Assembly: GCA_903854805.1 (NCBI GenBank)
Contig: CAINXK010000083.1
Location: 1-8,968, forward strand
Source of the DNA: an uncultured Anaerolineae bacterium
Lineage (GTDB): Bacteria; Chloroflexota; Anaerolineae; Anaerolineales; Villigracilaceae
Direction of reading: 5' to 3'
Length of the DNA stretch: 8,968 bases
Below are positions 1-6,234 of the stretch, piece after piece (the stretch's first letter is position 1; every line of letters starts with the position of its first letter). The notes under the pieces were generated by a model that was not told the origin of the DNA, searched no databases, and saw only the letters and a program-made list of their open reading frames with translations. A program made the translations under genes and the position numbers.

Positions 1-2
1 AG

Positions 3-509
3 GCCTCCAGATGCGATAAGCGACTGATGGTTATCATCGAATCCGATGGCTGTTTTGCAGATGGCATCGAAGCCGCTACTTGTTGTTCAGTTGGACACCG
101 TACCTTGCGGATTGAGGATTACGGGAAAATTGCCGCCACCTTTGTGGACGTGGAAACTGAACAAGCGTTTCGCATCACTCCCCAGCCTGATGCGCGTCAA
201 AGGGCATTCGACTTCGCCAGAGACGAACCCCGCCATTATTTTGCCCAATTGGTTGCCTATCAATCCATGCCCGCTGAGGAGTTACTGACTATTCAGGAAG
301 TACGCCTTGTCATACCGGTCCAACAGCTTGTCAGCAGGCCAGGAATCCGGGCCTTATGCGAACAATGCGGTGAAGAAATTATAAACGAACGGGAGGTAGT
401 CTTTAATGGGAACGTATTATGCCGCGCCTGTAGTGGCGCGGGCTATTATTCGCCATGCCATGTAATTCACCCAATAAATTACTTACTCTGCAATGAATTA
501 GTCAAATAA
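3..509 (+). CDS. FmdE-family zinc-ribbon protein, 5' end missing
   Basis: The reading frame is open from the left edge (first full codon at base 3), so the ATG at 27 is internal and the real start lies outside the window. The visible part matches the FmdE family (formylmethanofuran dehydrogenase subunit E). It has the core stretch ESDGCFADGI, then RIEDYGKIAATFVD, then a C-terminal zinc ribbon made of CEQC (codon at 357) and CRAC (codon at 420). The missing N-terminus should hold the family's Cys/His-rich segment. In bacteria FmdE-like proteins often occur without the rest of formylmethanofuran dehydrogenase and near molybdoenzyme genes. Their exact role is not established, and metal or pterin-enzyme maturation is only a guess. 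A tail of about 19 residues with two extra cysteines follows the usual end of the ribbon (GYY), which may reflect a lost stop codon. Confidence 0.85.
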   Translation, partial: ASRCDKRLMVIIESDGCFADGIEAATCCSVGHRTLRIEDYGKIAATFVDVETEQAFRITPQPDARQRAFDFARDEPRHYFAQLVAYQSMPAEELLTIQEVRLVIPVQQLVSRPGIRALCEQCGEEIINEREVVFNGNVLCRACSGAGYYSPCHVIHPINYLLCNELVK

Positions 510-533
510 ATATTTACTCGTCGAAAGTGTTCT

Positions 534-553
534 CTGATAGAAAGAACTATCAG
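534..553. repeat. Small perfect hairpin after the FmdE gene
   Basis: CTGATAG (534-540) and CTATCAG (547-553) form a perfect 7-bp stem with a 6-base loop, 25 bases after the FmdE stop. No T-run follows, so it is a poor intrinsic terminator. It could stabilise the 3' end of the mRNA. The rest of 510-691, between two convergent genes, shows no gene that I can support. Confidence 0.4.
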
Positions 554-691
554 GAAGAGAAATAAATATTAGCCACACAAAAGTTTGTAAACCCTAAGCG
601 CAACCTTGTTTCAGACTGCCGCATTTGAGATCAGATTGCTGGCGATTTTAGCTCTGGGGTGACAACCATGAACTTGGCCCCTTGGTTGGAT

Positions 692-949
692 CTACCTGCC
701 TGCCAGAAATAAGAAAAGGCAAAAAAACGAGATCCCAAAGATCATCAATCCTGCGATCCAAATGCCACTGCTATTGCTATTATTACTACCCGCTCGAGAT
801 TCGCTGGTACCGGGCAAAGTATCATACGTTGATAAGAAATGGCTCTCCATCTCATTTCTGTTACCTTTCCATTTATCCTTGTCGCGATCATATTCTTCCT
901 GGGCAAGGAAGGCTCCTTCGAGCCAGTTGTCATCATCATTGTTATGCAT
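692..949 (-). CDS. Small protein with C-terminal membrane segment, function unknown
   Basis: This is an 85-residue protein that I do not recognise. It has a strongly charged N-terminal half (DDDNWLEGAFLAQEEYDRD), a Ser/Asn/Gly-rich linker at about residues 49-61, and one hydrophobic helix at about 62-83 ending in Arg. That makes it look like a tail-anchored or single-pass membrane protein with its soluble part at the N-terminus. Support for a real gene comes from an AGAGGA ribosome binding site 4 bases before the ATG (plus-strand positions 954-959) and from the sensible soluble-linker-helix layout. Overlapping frames at 682-963 (+) and 745-1008 (-) have no such features. It stands alone, with 388 non-coding bases upstream holding several dyads. 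It could be a small regulator or an accessory subunit of a membrane complex, but no function can be assigned. Confidence 0.65.
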   Translation of the reverse strand: MHNNDDDNWLEGAFLAQEEYDRDKDKWKGNRNEMESHFLSTYDTLPGTSESRAGSNNSNSSGIWIAGLMIFGISFFCLFLFLAGR

Positions 950-998
950 CTTGTCCTCTGTAGGTATGAGCCTGCTGGGGTTGAATGTATTGTGAAAG

Positions 999-1035
999 AC
1001 TGGTTCACCCAGTAATTGACAGTCCCGTGAACTGT
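999..1035. repeat. Pair of adjacent dyads upstream of the small membrane protein gene
   Basis: ACTGG (999-1003) pairs with CCAGT (1009-1013), and ACAGT (1019-1023) pairs with ACTGT (1031-1035). Each dyad contains the same hexamer in opposite orientation: GTTCAC at 1003-1008 and GTGAAC at 1027-1032. The set lies 50-86 bases upstream of the minus-strand start at 949, where an operator would be expected. No regulator can be named. Confidence 0.35.
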
Positions 1036-1069
1036 ATGGTTTTTAGATTGTTGAATTAGCTGAGAAATC

Positions 1070-1084
1070 TATGTAGTCTACATA
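1070..1084. promoter_or_regulatory. 15-bp palindrome, candidate operator
   Basis: TATGTAG and CTACATA flank a single central base, giving a perfect 7+1+7 palindrome. It lies about 120 bases upstream of the small membrane protein gene and about 255 bases beyond the stop of the NnrS-like gene. Its length and symmetry fit a binding site for a dimeric repressor (GntR or TetR style), but there is no regulator gene of that type in the window. The rest of 950-1337 holds no gene that I can support firmly. Confidence 0.35.
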
Positions 1085-1337
1085 CGTTTTAATACCATCG
1101 CGGGTTTCAGGATGTTTTTGCCTGGAACTCTTTTTGTCTACCTTTGCATAGCGCTGTGTTATCTTTCCCTTGTGCAGAAAGACGATAGGGCATTATTTGA
1201 TGAGAGCCATTACCGAAAATGAGTTGCAGCCAGCAAAGTCAGCTGGTTGGATCGGCTGGAAGTAGAGCGCTTTAGCGTGCAGATGATTTGGCCTGGCGCC
1301 CGCGAAGTTTCGACAATCCGGAAGGCGACAGCGAGTA

Positions 1338-2402
1338 TTAGCTTTTGGTCCCTTTGACGATCGAATAAACGGTCATCCCCAAAAATAGCAGGATGGCAAC
1401 CTCGTTGAGCAGTCCGCCCCATTGCCGGACGACCTGATTACTGAATAGATCTCCCGCGATGCGGATGGCCAGGGATAGATGGAGCAAGCTAATATGGAGA
1501 TAAAAGGTACGGTAGAAGATAATCGGTTTTCCCAGAATGGCGGGAAATATGATCGGGGCATGGCCAAAAATCATTGCAATCACAAAGCCGACAAAAACAG
1601 AGTGCAGCGCGGCATCATAATATGGTCCGGCGTAGAGCGCGCCAAAATACAGAAACAGGCCTCCTGAAATTCCCAGCCAGATGAAGCCGCTAAATAAGCA
1701 GATGGCGATGTAACGGGTGAGTGGATTGGGATGGCGAAGGTTACGCCGGGCGATGTCATTTCTTATGAACCAGAATGAGAGTCCCAGCAAGGCACAGCCG
1801 CTTAGTCTGGAGCCGAGATCCAGGTTAAAGCTGGCGAGAATCGCCCCGGCCAGGAGTGCAGCTGCGACCAGGCCAAAGAGACGTGTTTGATTGGGCGTTG
1901 GACGCAAGACCCGGCTGAGTTCGAGCCGCTCGCCGCCAATTGTCAGGATAAGGAATGCGATCCACCAGAGTACCACCTGGAAGATTGGGGAGCCCATCAT
2001 CCATAAAATATTACCAACCACCCAGGCCAGTACGCCAATTGCCATAGTGATGGTATGGATGTGTGGGTCGCGGCGCACCATTACGGCCAGTATGGCCAGG
2101 CTGCCGAGGCTGCCCAAGGTAAGCAACAGCGCTCCGATGAATGGACTAAATAACAGGCTGACCCAGCCCAACCCGGCCACAAGCGGCACGGCAAACATCC
2201 ACTTTTGGCGGATGGCCACCGCGCGTTCGAGCGGAATGAGCACACCCAGAAAGCCTGAGATCATCAGCGGGCCGTGAGCGATTGAAAGCGTTGAAAAATC
2301 GGGCAGCAACCAGCCCATGCGCAGCAGCCCGGCCCACATTGCAAAGAGCAGTGCCAGGATGGACAGGAGAATATAGGGAAGCAGGCGAAGTTGGATTTTC
2401 AT
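1338..2402 (-). CDS. NnrS-like polytopic membrane protein
   Basis: This is a 354-residue, almost wholly hydrophobic protein with about 12 predicted membrane helices. NnrS proteins are heme/copper membrane proteins of similar size and topology linked to nitric oxide stress. Points of resemblance are a His at the start of helix 2 (H43, in AHGPLMISGFLG), a GGERLELSR segment after helix 6 (156-164) in the place of the NnrS GGR motif, and a helix-10 block with H267 and H281 (HSVFVGF, then GHAPIIFPAILG). Two more histidines (H303, H308) lie in helix 11. The start is set at the ATG of MKIQLRLLPY. The frame extends 32 codons upstream, but that stretch is Cys/His-containing, non-hydrophobic and lacks a ribosome binding site. 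No Shine-Dalgarno sequence precedes the chosen ATG either, and a TATACT box 6 bases upstream suggests a leaderless transcript. The family call is by pattern only. A related but distinct 12-helix family is possible. Confidence 0.6.
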   Translation of the reverse strand: MKIQLRLLPYILLSILALLFAMWAGLLRMGWLLPDFSTLSIAHGPLMISGFLGVLIPLERAVAIRQKWMFAVPLVAGLGWVSLLFSPFIGALLLTLGSLGSLAILAVMVRRDPHIHTITMAIGVLAWVVGNILWMMGSPIFQVVLWWIAFLILTIGGERLELSRVLRPTPNQTRLFGLVAAALLAGAILASFNLDLGSRLSGCALLGLSFWFIRNDIARRNLRHPNPLTRYIAICLFSGFIWLGISGGLFLYFGALYAGPYYDAALHSVFVGFVIAMIFGHAPIIFPAILGKPIIFYRTFYLHISLLHLSLAIRIAGDLFSNQVVRQWGGLLNEVAILLFLGMTVYSIVKGTKS

Positions 2403-2408
2403 AATGCA

Positions 2409-2454
2409 AGTATAGCCGTGTTGGAAAATTGTTTCTTTGCGCCCCAGCAAAGAA
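2409..2454 (-). promoter_or_regulatory. Candidate leaderless promoter and palindromic operator of the NnrS-like gene
   Basis: On the minus strand TATACT (2409-2414) matches the -10 consensus in five of six bases. It ends 6 bases before the ATG, so transcription would start at or next to the start codon. No good -35 box lies 16-18 bases further up. In its place is a perfect inverted repeat, TTCTTTGC (2433-2440) and GCAAAGAA (2447-2454), with a 6-base spacer. A dyad over the -35 region suggests control by a dimeric regulator. Confidence 0.4.
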
Positions 2455-2579
2455 GGGCGGCAGAATGGACAGTGAATCCCCTTTTGGTGTCGCAGCACTC
2501 AGAAAAGCTGGGGCTTGTGGCACGCTATCATCCGTGGTCGATTTATGCATTGATCCTGAAAATTGAAATAGTCTGCTTA

Positions 2580-2609
2580 TTGAAGCATGCATGCATCGGT
2601 ATGCTTCAA
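2580..2609. repeat. 9-bp perfect inverted repeat
   Basis: TTGAAGCAT (2580-2588) and ATGCTTCAA (2601-2609) form a perfect 9-bp stem around a 12-base loop that starts with the self-complementary GCATGCAT. It sits in the 371-base gap between the amine oxidase end and the NnrS-like start. It has no T-run on either side, so an operator or an mRNA processing hairpin is as likely as a terminator. Confidence 0.4.
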
Positions 2610-2721
2610 CCGGCTGTCTGGGCTGAAAGTCAGCAAACCCAATCCGGCTCGAGTCTTTCCAATAAGCAGGAGTGATTTGTATTCGTAAAAAAGCTGAAAT
2701 GGTGTGCTATTGTGGAGAAGT

Positions 2722-2765
2722 GATGAACGGGCCAATGGCATCAAGTGGCCATCAGCCCGTTCATC
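2722..2765 (-). terminator. Long interrupted hairpin just after the amine oxidase gene
   Basis: GATGAACGGGC (2722-2732) and GCCCGTTCATC (2755-2765) form a perfect 11-bp stem. Inside it, after a symmetric CA/CA mismatch, ATGGC and GCCAT add 5 more pairs around an 8-base loop. It begins 8 bases past the amine oxidase stop codon (reading the minus strand). It is the strongest secondary structure in the window, but the T-run lies on the wrong side for minus-strand termination. A 3'-end stabiliser or factor-assisted terminator is therefore more likely than a classical intrinsic terminator. Confidence 0.5.
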
Positions 2766-2773
2766 AAAAATGT

Positions 2774-4123
2774 TTATCCTGCTGCTAGAACCTCGCCTGC
2801 AGCGCGTTGTCCTGATTCTATTGCTCCTTCTATGAAACCCATGCAGCGGCGGGCGGTTTCTGTGCCAGCCCAGTGGATCCGTCCGATTGGTTCGCGCAGG
2901 GCTGGGCCGTGCACACTGAGAGTTCCGGTTGGGAAGATTGTAATCGGCGCGCCACCGCTCCAGGTTTCACCGCCCCAATCCATTTCCTGGTAAGCGATTG
3001 GGTGCCTGGCTTCACTGCCAAAATAGACAGTCAGGCGATCGATGATGATCTGTTTGCGCTGGCTGGCTTCAATCTGGTGCCAGGTACGCGCATATTTGCC
3101 ACCGACAAATGCCATCAAGCAAGCCGTCTTTCCATCCTCGCTGCATTGATCAAAGGTGACCGCGATTGGGCCATCACCGCTGGCCACCTCACCTGAAAAT
3201 CCTTGCTCGCGCCAAAAAGGCCGTTCGTAGCGCACAAAGCATTTCACCGCAGCACCCATACTTGACCGGTTCATCAACTGTTGGCGCAGGGCTGGCAGCT
3301 GTGGGGAGAATTCGATGCGGCTGCCCAGTGGCACAGGCACGGCAACAATGACGCGTTTGGCCAGGTAGGTTTTTCCGGTTGAGGTGCTGACCCTTACGCC
3401 GAATGCATCCTGGGCAATGGCGCTTGCAGGCTGTCCGAGCAAGACGCGGTCTGTGCCGATCGAGTTCATTAATGCCAGCGAGATGGATTGAGTGCCTCCG
3501 GCAACGCGGTCATGCTGAAAGCCGCTATCCGTGGCGATCAGGTTGTTCATGCTGCCGGCAGAATGAACATAGGCCAGCATGTGCAGCATGGATAGATCGC
3601 CAGATTCTGCGCCGAAAATTGTGCGCATGGCTGCATCCATGGTCGCGCGCGCATCAGCGCTCCACATGAAGGTTCTGCGTACAGCATCCAGGGTGGTGGC
3701 ATCCCACTGTGAGGCCTTCGGATGGTTCCAGGGTTCATTGATATCCAGCCGGTTGGCCCAGGCATCAATAATCCAGATGGCCATCTGAATTTGTAGAAGT
3801 TTCCAGGGAGCCATCGATGGGATCGTTCCGCGATATGTAGATGTCCGGCCATTCAGCTCCAATACTTTTAAGCCGGTGTCAAATGTGGGAAAAGTGCGCA
3901 GCCCCAGTTCTTTTATAAGCGCATACACAAGTGGTTGCCCCGAGCCGATCCACTCGCCGCCCCAGTCTACCTCGGCGCCTTCCAGCACGCTGCTCCAGGT
4001 GCGCCCACCAACACGGTCACGTGCTTCCAGTACAAGCACTGAGGCACCTTGCTTTTTAAGATCGTAAGCAGCGGAAAGTCCGGCTGAACCGGCTCCTATG
4101 ATGATAAAGTCTGCATCTTGCAT
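2774..4123 (-). CDS. Flavin-dependent amine oxidase (MAO-like)
   Basis: This 449-residue protein of the flavin monoamine oxidase family oxidises an amine to an imine with FAD and O2 as acceptor. The N-terminal FAD-binding fold is clear: GAGSAG at 10-15, E33 closing the second strand (VLVLEARDRVGGRTW), then WGGEWIG. The C-terminal FAD motif is HWAGTE followed by GFIEGAIESGQRAA. K294 (AAVKCF, then RPFW) matches the conserved flavin-contacting Lys of MAO. The Cys that binds FAD covalently in mammalian MAO (SGGCY) is Ala here (SGGAP, A392), so FAD should be non-covalent. The two aromatic-cage tyrosines appear as P393 and F430, so the substrate is probably not a standard monoamine. No signal peptide is visible, so it is likely cytoplasmic. 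An excellent ribosome binding site fixes the start. It is transcribed in the same direction as the upstream two-component genes but across a 195-base gap with its own promoter candidate. Confidence 0.9.
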   Translation of the reverse strand: MQDADFIIIGAGSAGLSAAYDLKKQGASVLVLEARDRVGGRTWSSVLEGAEVDWGGEWIGSGQPLVYALIKELGLRTFPTFDTGLKVLELNGRTSTYRGTIPSMAPWKLLQIQMAIWIIDAWANRLDINEPWNHPKASQWDATTLDAVRRTFMWSADARATMDAAMRTIFGAESGDLSMLHMLAYVHSAGSMNNLIATDSGFQHDRVAGGTQSISLALMNSIGTDRVLLGQPASAIAQDAFGVRVSTSTGKTYLAKRVIVAVPVPLGSRIEFSPQLPALRQQLMNRSSMGAAVKCFVRYERPFWREQGFSGEVASGDGPIAVTFDQCSEDGKTACLMAFVGGKYARTWHQIEASQRKQIIIDRLTVYFGSEARHPIAYQEMDWGGETWSGGAPITIFPTGTLSVHGPALREPIGRIHWAGTETARRCMGFIEGAIESGQRAAGEVLAAG

Positions 4124-4130
4124 GTGGTGA

Positions 4131-4137
4131 ACCTCCT
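4131..4137 (-). promoter_or_regulatory. Strong ribosome binding site of the amine oxidase gene
   Basis: AGGAGGT on the minus strand lies 7 bases before the ATG at 4123. It is a near-perfect Shine-Dalgarno sequence and the best in the window. It fixes the start and implies efficient translation. Confidence 0.85.
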
Positions 4138-4166
4138 GAGGATTTTTGATTGCATCGCTGAATAAT

Positions 4167-4195
4167 ACTATACCGTCTTTTTTGCTTTCGGGTAA
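4167..4195 (-). promoter_or_regulatory. Candidate promoter of the amine oxidase gene
   Basis: On the minus strand TATAGT (4167-4172) is a five-of-six -10 box. Exactly 17 bases upstream lies TTACCC (4190-4195), a weak -35. The -35 area overlaps one arm of an inverted repeat (TCGGGT at 4188-4193, ACCCGA at 4217-4222) that could be an operator. The predicted transcript would have a leader of about 37 bases. This promoter suggests the gene is at least partly independent of the kinase/regulator operon upstream. Confidence 0.4.
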
Positions 4196-4318
4196 TGTTT
4201 TCTAGTTGAAGCCTAAACCCGAGTTTTCAAGCTAGGATTTAGTCCTTGCCTGGGCTTTCCAGCCCTGAATAACAGGCAGAGTGATCAGACGTTAGTGATT
4301 GATAAAAGCTGATCGTTT

Positions 4319-4999
4319 TTACCCCATTCCGAAACGATATCCGAAGCCGCGTTCGTTATGGATATACTGTGGATTTTCAGGATCTTTTTCCACTTTTTGG
4401 CGCAGATGCCAGATATAGCGGCGCACAAAACCAATTTCTTCCTTGTATTGTGGTCCCCAGACTTCGCGTACCAGATCTTCGGCCGAGATGACTTCGCCGG
4501 GGTGGCGCATGAGTGTCGTCAGCAGTTTTAATTCGGTAGGGGTCAGCGCAACCTGTTCTCCGTCGCGGGTGACATGCCGCGATGCCAGGTCTACAACCAG
4601 GCCACCGGCTTCCAATCTTTCGCTACGAGGTGTCAGGCTTCTTCCGCGCGTTAATATTGCCCGCACACGCGCCCCTAATTGGGCAAACGAAAACGGCTTA
4701 CTGACGTAATCATCTGCGCCAAGCGCGAAGCTGCGCAGTACTTCGCTTTCATCGCTGCGGGCAGTCAGCATGATAACGGGGGTCTGGCTCATTTCGCGGA
4801 TGCGAGCCAATGTTTCCCAACCATCTTTGACTGGCATGCTTACGTCCAGAATTACAAGATCGGGTTTGTGTTCAAAGAAGGTCCGCAGTCCAATTTGCCC
4901 ATCAGCGGCTTTGTGAACGATATGGCCCTGCTCGCTCAGATATACGCCCAGTAAATCGGAAAGATTTGGATCATCATCGATCATTAAAATGGAACTCAT
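4319..4999 (-). CDS. OmpR/PhoB-type response regulator
   Basis: This 226-residue protein has an N-terminal receiver domain and a C-terminal winged-helix DNA-binding domain, the usual length for the family. Receiver residues are all present: acidic D8-D10, phospho-acceptor D52 (VILDVSMP), T79 and K101 (KPFSF). The output domain runs from about residue 128 to the end, with the typical LTPTELKLLTTLMRHPGEVIS, then VRRYIWHLRQKV and the wing ending in RGFGYRF. It starts 4 bases after the kinase stop codon, and its GAGGA ribosome binding site lies inside the last kinase codons, so the two are translated as a coupled pair. It should bind DNA as a head-to-tail dimer at direct repeats of about 10-11 bp. 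The tandem repeat at 6253-6272 is a candidate target, which is an inference. Confidence 0.95.
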   Translation of the reverse strand: MSSILMIDDDPNLSDLLGVYLSEQGHIVHKAADGQIGLRTFFEHKPDLVILDVSMPVKDGWETLARIREMSQTPVIMLTARSDESEVLRSFALGADDYVSKPFSFAQLGARVRAILTRGRSLTPRSERLEAGGLVVDLASRHVTRDGEQVALTPTELKLLTTLMRHPGEVISAEDLVREVWGPQYKEEIGFVRRYIWHLRQKVEKDPENPQYIHNERGFGYRFGMG

Positions 5000-5003
5000 C
5001 GAA

Positions 5004-6068
5004 TCATTCCTCTTCCGAAATGGCGATTGGCATAATCAAGTAAAACTCGGAACCGGGGGAATTTGTCTCAGGCCAGATTGGGCTGTTAATCCCAATTGAG
5101 CCTTGTTGGGCTTCGATAAGTTTGCGCGCAAAATATAGGCCCAGACCCCAACCGGGTATGGATTTTTGATGATTATGGGCACGCCCAAAGCGCTCAAAAA
5201 TATACTGTTGGAGTTCCTTGGGCACGCCAAAACCGTGGTCTTTAATTGAAATACGCACCTTGTCACCTTCCTGGCAAGCACATAAATAGATGGGCATGCC
5301 GGCAGGGGAATATTTATCAGCGTTTTGCATCAGGTTGCGCAGAATTTCTTCCAGGTGAATTTCATCGGTCAGGACGGGTGGCAGGTCAGGGGAAAATTTC
5401 CATTCCAGTGGACGGCCTGAAGGGATCAGGATAACTTCGGCAGCCTGTTCCATTAATGGACGCAGGGCCACCGGCCCAATGTTGACTTCCAGCTTGCCAG
5501 CTTCCAAGCGTGAGACATTCAGGATGGTTTGCACCAGTTTAGTTAGACGAGCGCTTTCGCCAACCATTGTCTCGAGGGTGCGGCGAGCCGATGGGCTCAT
5601 TGTTTCCGGGTTCGATAAAGCTAATTCAAGACCACCGTTGAGTGTTGAGAGCGGGGCGCGGAGCTCATGGCTGACAAGCGAGACAAACTCCGATTTCATT
5701 TCGTCCAGATGCTGTAGATTTTGATTCGCATGCGCCAATTCGGTGTTGCGCTGTTCGAGCGCAGCCGTGCGTTCATCCACTTTGTTTTCCAATGCGCGGT
5801 TAAGGGTTTGTAACTCAACAGTCGCCTGTTTTTCGGCATTCATCAATAGCCGCATCCAGCCCAGGATCAACGCGATAATGATTGGCCCCATAAAACCGAA
5901 AATGATCATCTCGCCCATAAACCCGGCACCCAACCAATCGTCCTCAGAGCCGTGTTCCACCAACTCGAAAATTATGGCAGTTGATGATAGGAAAGACGGC
6001 AGCGCCCATTGTAAAAAATTTAAATCCAGGGTCCGTTCTTTGTTCAGCCAACTTTGGAGTTTGGTCAT
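5004..6068 (-). CDS. Membrane-bound sensor histidine kinase
   Basis: This 354-residue kinase has two hydrophobic segments near the N-terminus (about 17-35 and 46-76) separated by only a short acidic loop (EHGSEDDW). A coiled coil follows at about 77-125, then a HisKA domain with H134 (LVSHELRAPLS). The ATPase domain contains the N-box (N249), G1 DHGFG (277-281), the F-box FERF (291-294) and G2 GWGLGL (306-311). Catalytic residues look intact. There is no PAS, HAMP or large extracellular domain, so the signal is probably sensed within the membrane (for example quinone or redox state) or through another protein. It is the first gene of a two-gene operon with the response regulator and diverges from the cytochrome operon. 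Its Shine-Dalgarno sequence is weak, so the start at 6068 is likely but not certain. Confidence 0.93.
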   Translation of the reverse strand: MTKLQSWLNKERTLDLNFLQWALPSFLSSTAIIFELVEHGSEDDWLGAGFMGEMIIFGFMGPIIIALILGWMRLLMNAEKQATVELQTLNRALENKVDERTAALEQRNTELAHANQNLQHLDEMKSEFVSLVSHELRAPLSTLNGGLELALSNPETMSPSARRTLETMVGESARLTKLVQTILNVSRLEAGKLEVNIGPVALRPLMEQAAEVILIPSGRPLEWKFSPDLPPVLTDEIHLEEILRNLMQNADKYSPAGMPIYLCACQEGDKVRISIKDHGFGVPKELQQYIFERFGRAHNHQKSIPGWGLGLYFARKLIEAQQGSIGINSPIWPETNSPGSEFYLIMPIAISEEE

Positions 6069-6103
6069 GTTTAGGGTCTCATTATTTTCGAGTGGTGTGA
6101 ATG

Positions 6104-6152
6104 GCAGGTTTCAACCTGCGGTTACCATTTCATCCGCCAGGGAAGTACCTGG
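6104..6152. repeat. Two short hairpins in the kinase leader region
   Basis: GCAGGTT (6104-6110) and AACCTGC (6113-6119) form a perfect 7-bp inverted repeat separated by two bases. CCAGG (6137-6141) and CCTGG (6148-6152) form a second with a 6-base loop. If the kinase promoter is the TATAAT at 6191-6196, both would be transcribed in the kinase 5' leader. The first resembles dispersed intergenic palindromes found in many bacterial genomes, so it may be a repeat-family copy and not an operator. Confidence 0.4.
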
Positions 6153-6190
6153 GGCGTTCTACGTCGATCAGATCCGATCCGATTTTATTC

Positions 6191-6196
6191 ATTATA
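6191..6196 (-). promoter_or_regulatory. Candidate -10 box of the kinase/regulator operon
   Basis: The minus strand reads TATAAT here, a perfect -10 consensus, about 120 bases before the kinase start. No good -35 box is found at 16-18 bases (the 17-base position reads CACTCA), which points to an activator. The tandem and inverted repeats at 6235-6272 lie about 40-75 bases upstream of it, a usual place for such a protein to bind. Confidence 0.4.
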
Positions 6197-6234
6197 GTCA
6201 CTTTACTGAGGCGTGAGTGCAGCGCTGGTACTTC

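Noticed and set aside
1891..2277. Open frame antisense to the NnrS-like gene, plus strand
   Set aside because: It is a Ser/Pro/Arg-rich composition shadow of a hydrophobic gene, without a start signal or recognisable domain.
2403..2498. A longer N-terminus for the NnrS-like protein starting with ATG at 2498
   Set aside because: The extra 32 residues are not hydrophobic, have no ribosome binding site, and overlap the dyad and -10 box. The downstream ATG gives a normal first membrane helix.
2146..2592. 148-codon frame overlapping the NnrS-like gene on the same strand
   Set aside because: It shares the region in another frame, has no domain, and the competing frame is a clear 12-helix membrane protein.
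4252..4265. GGGCT/AGCCC hairpin after the response regulator, considered as a terminator
   Set aside because: The stem is only 5 bp and no T-run follows on the minus strand. It is too weak to call.
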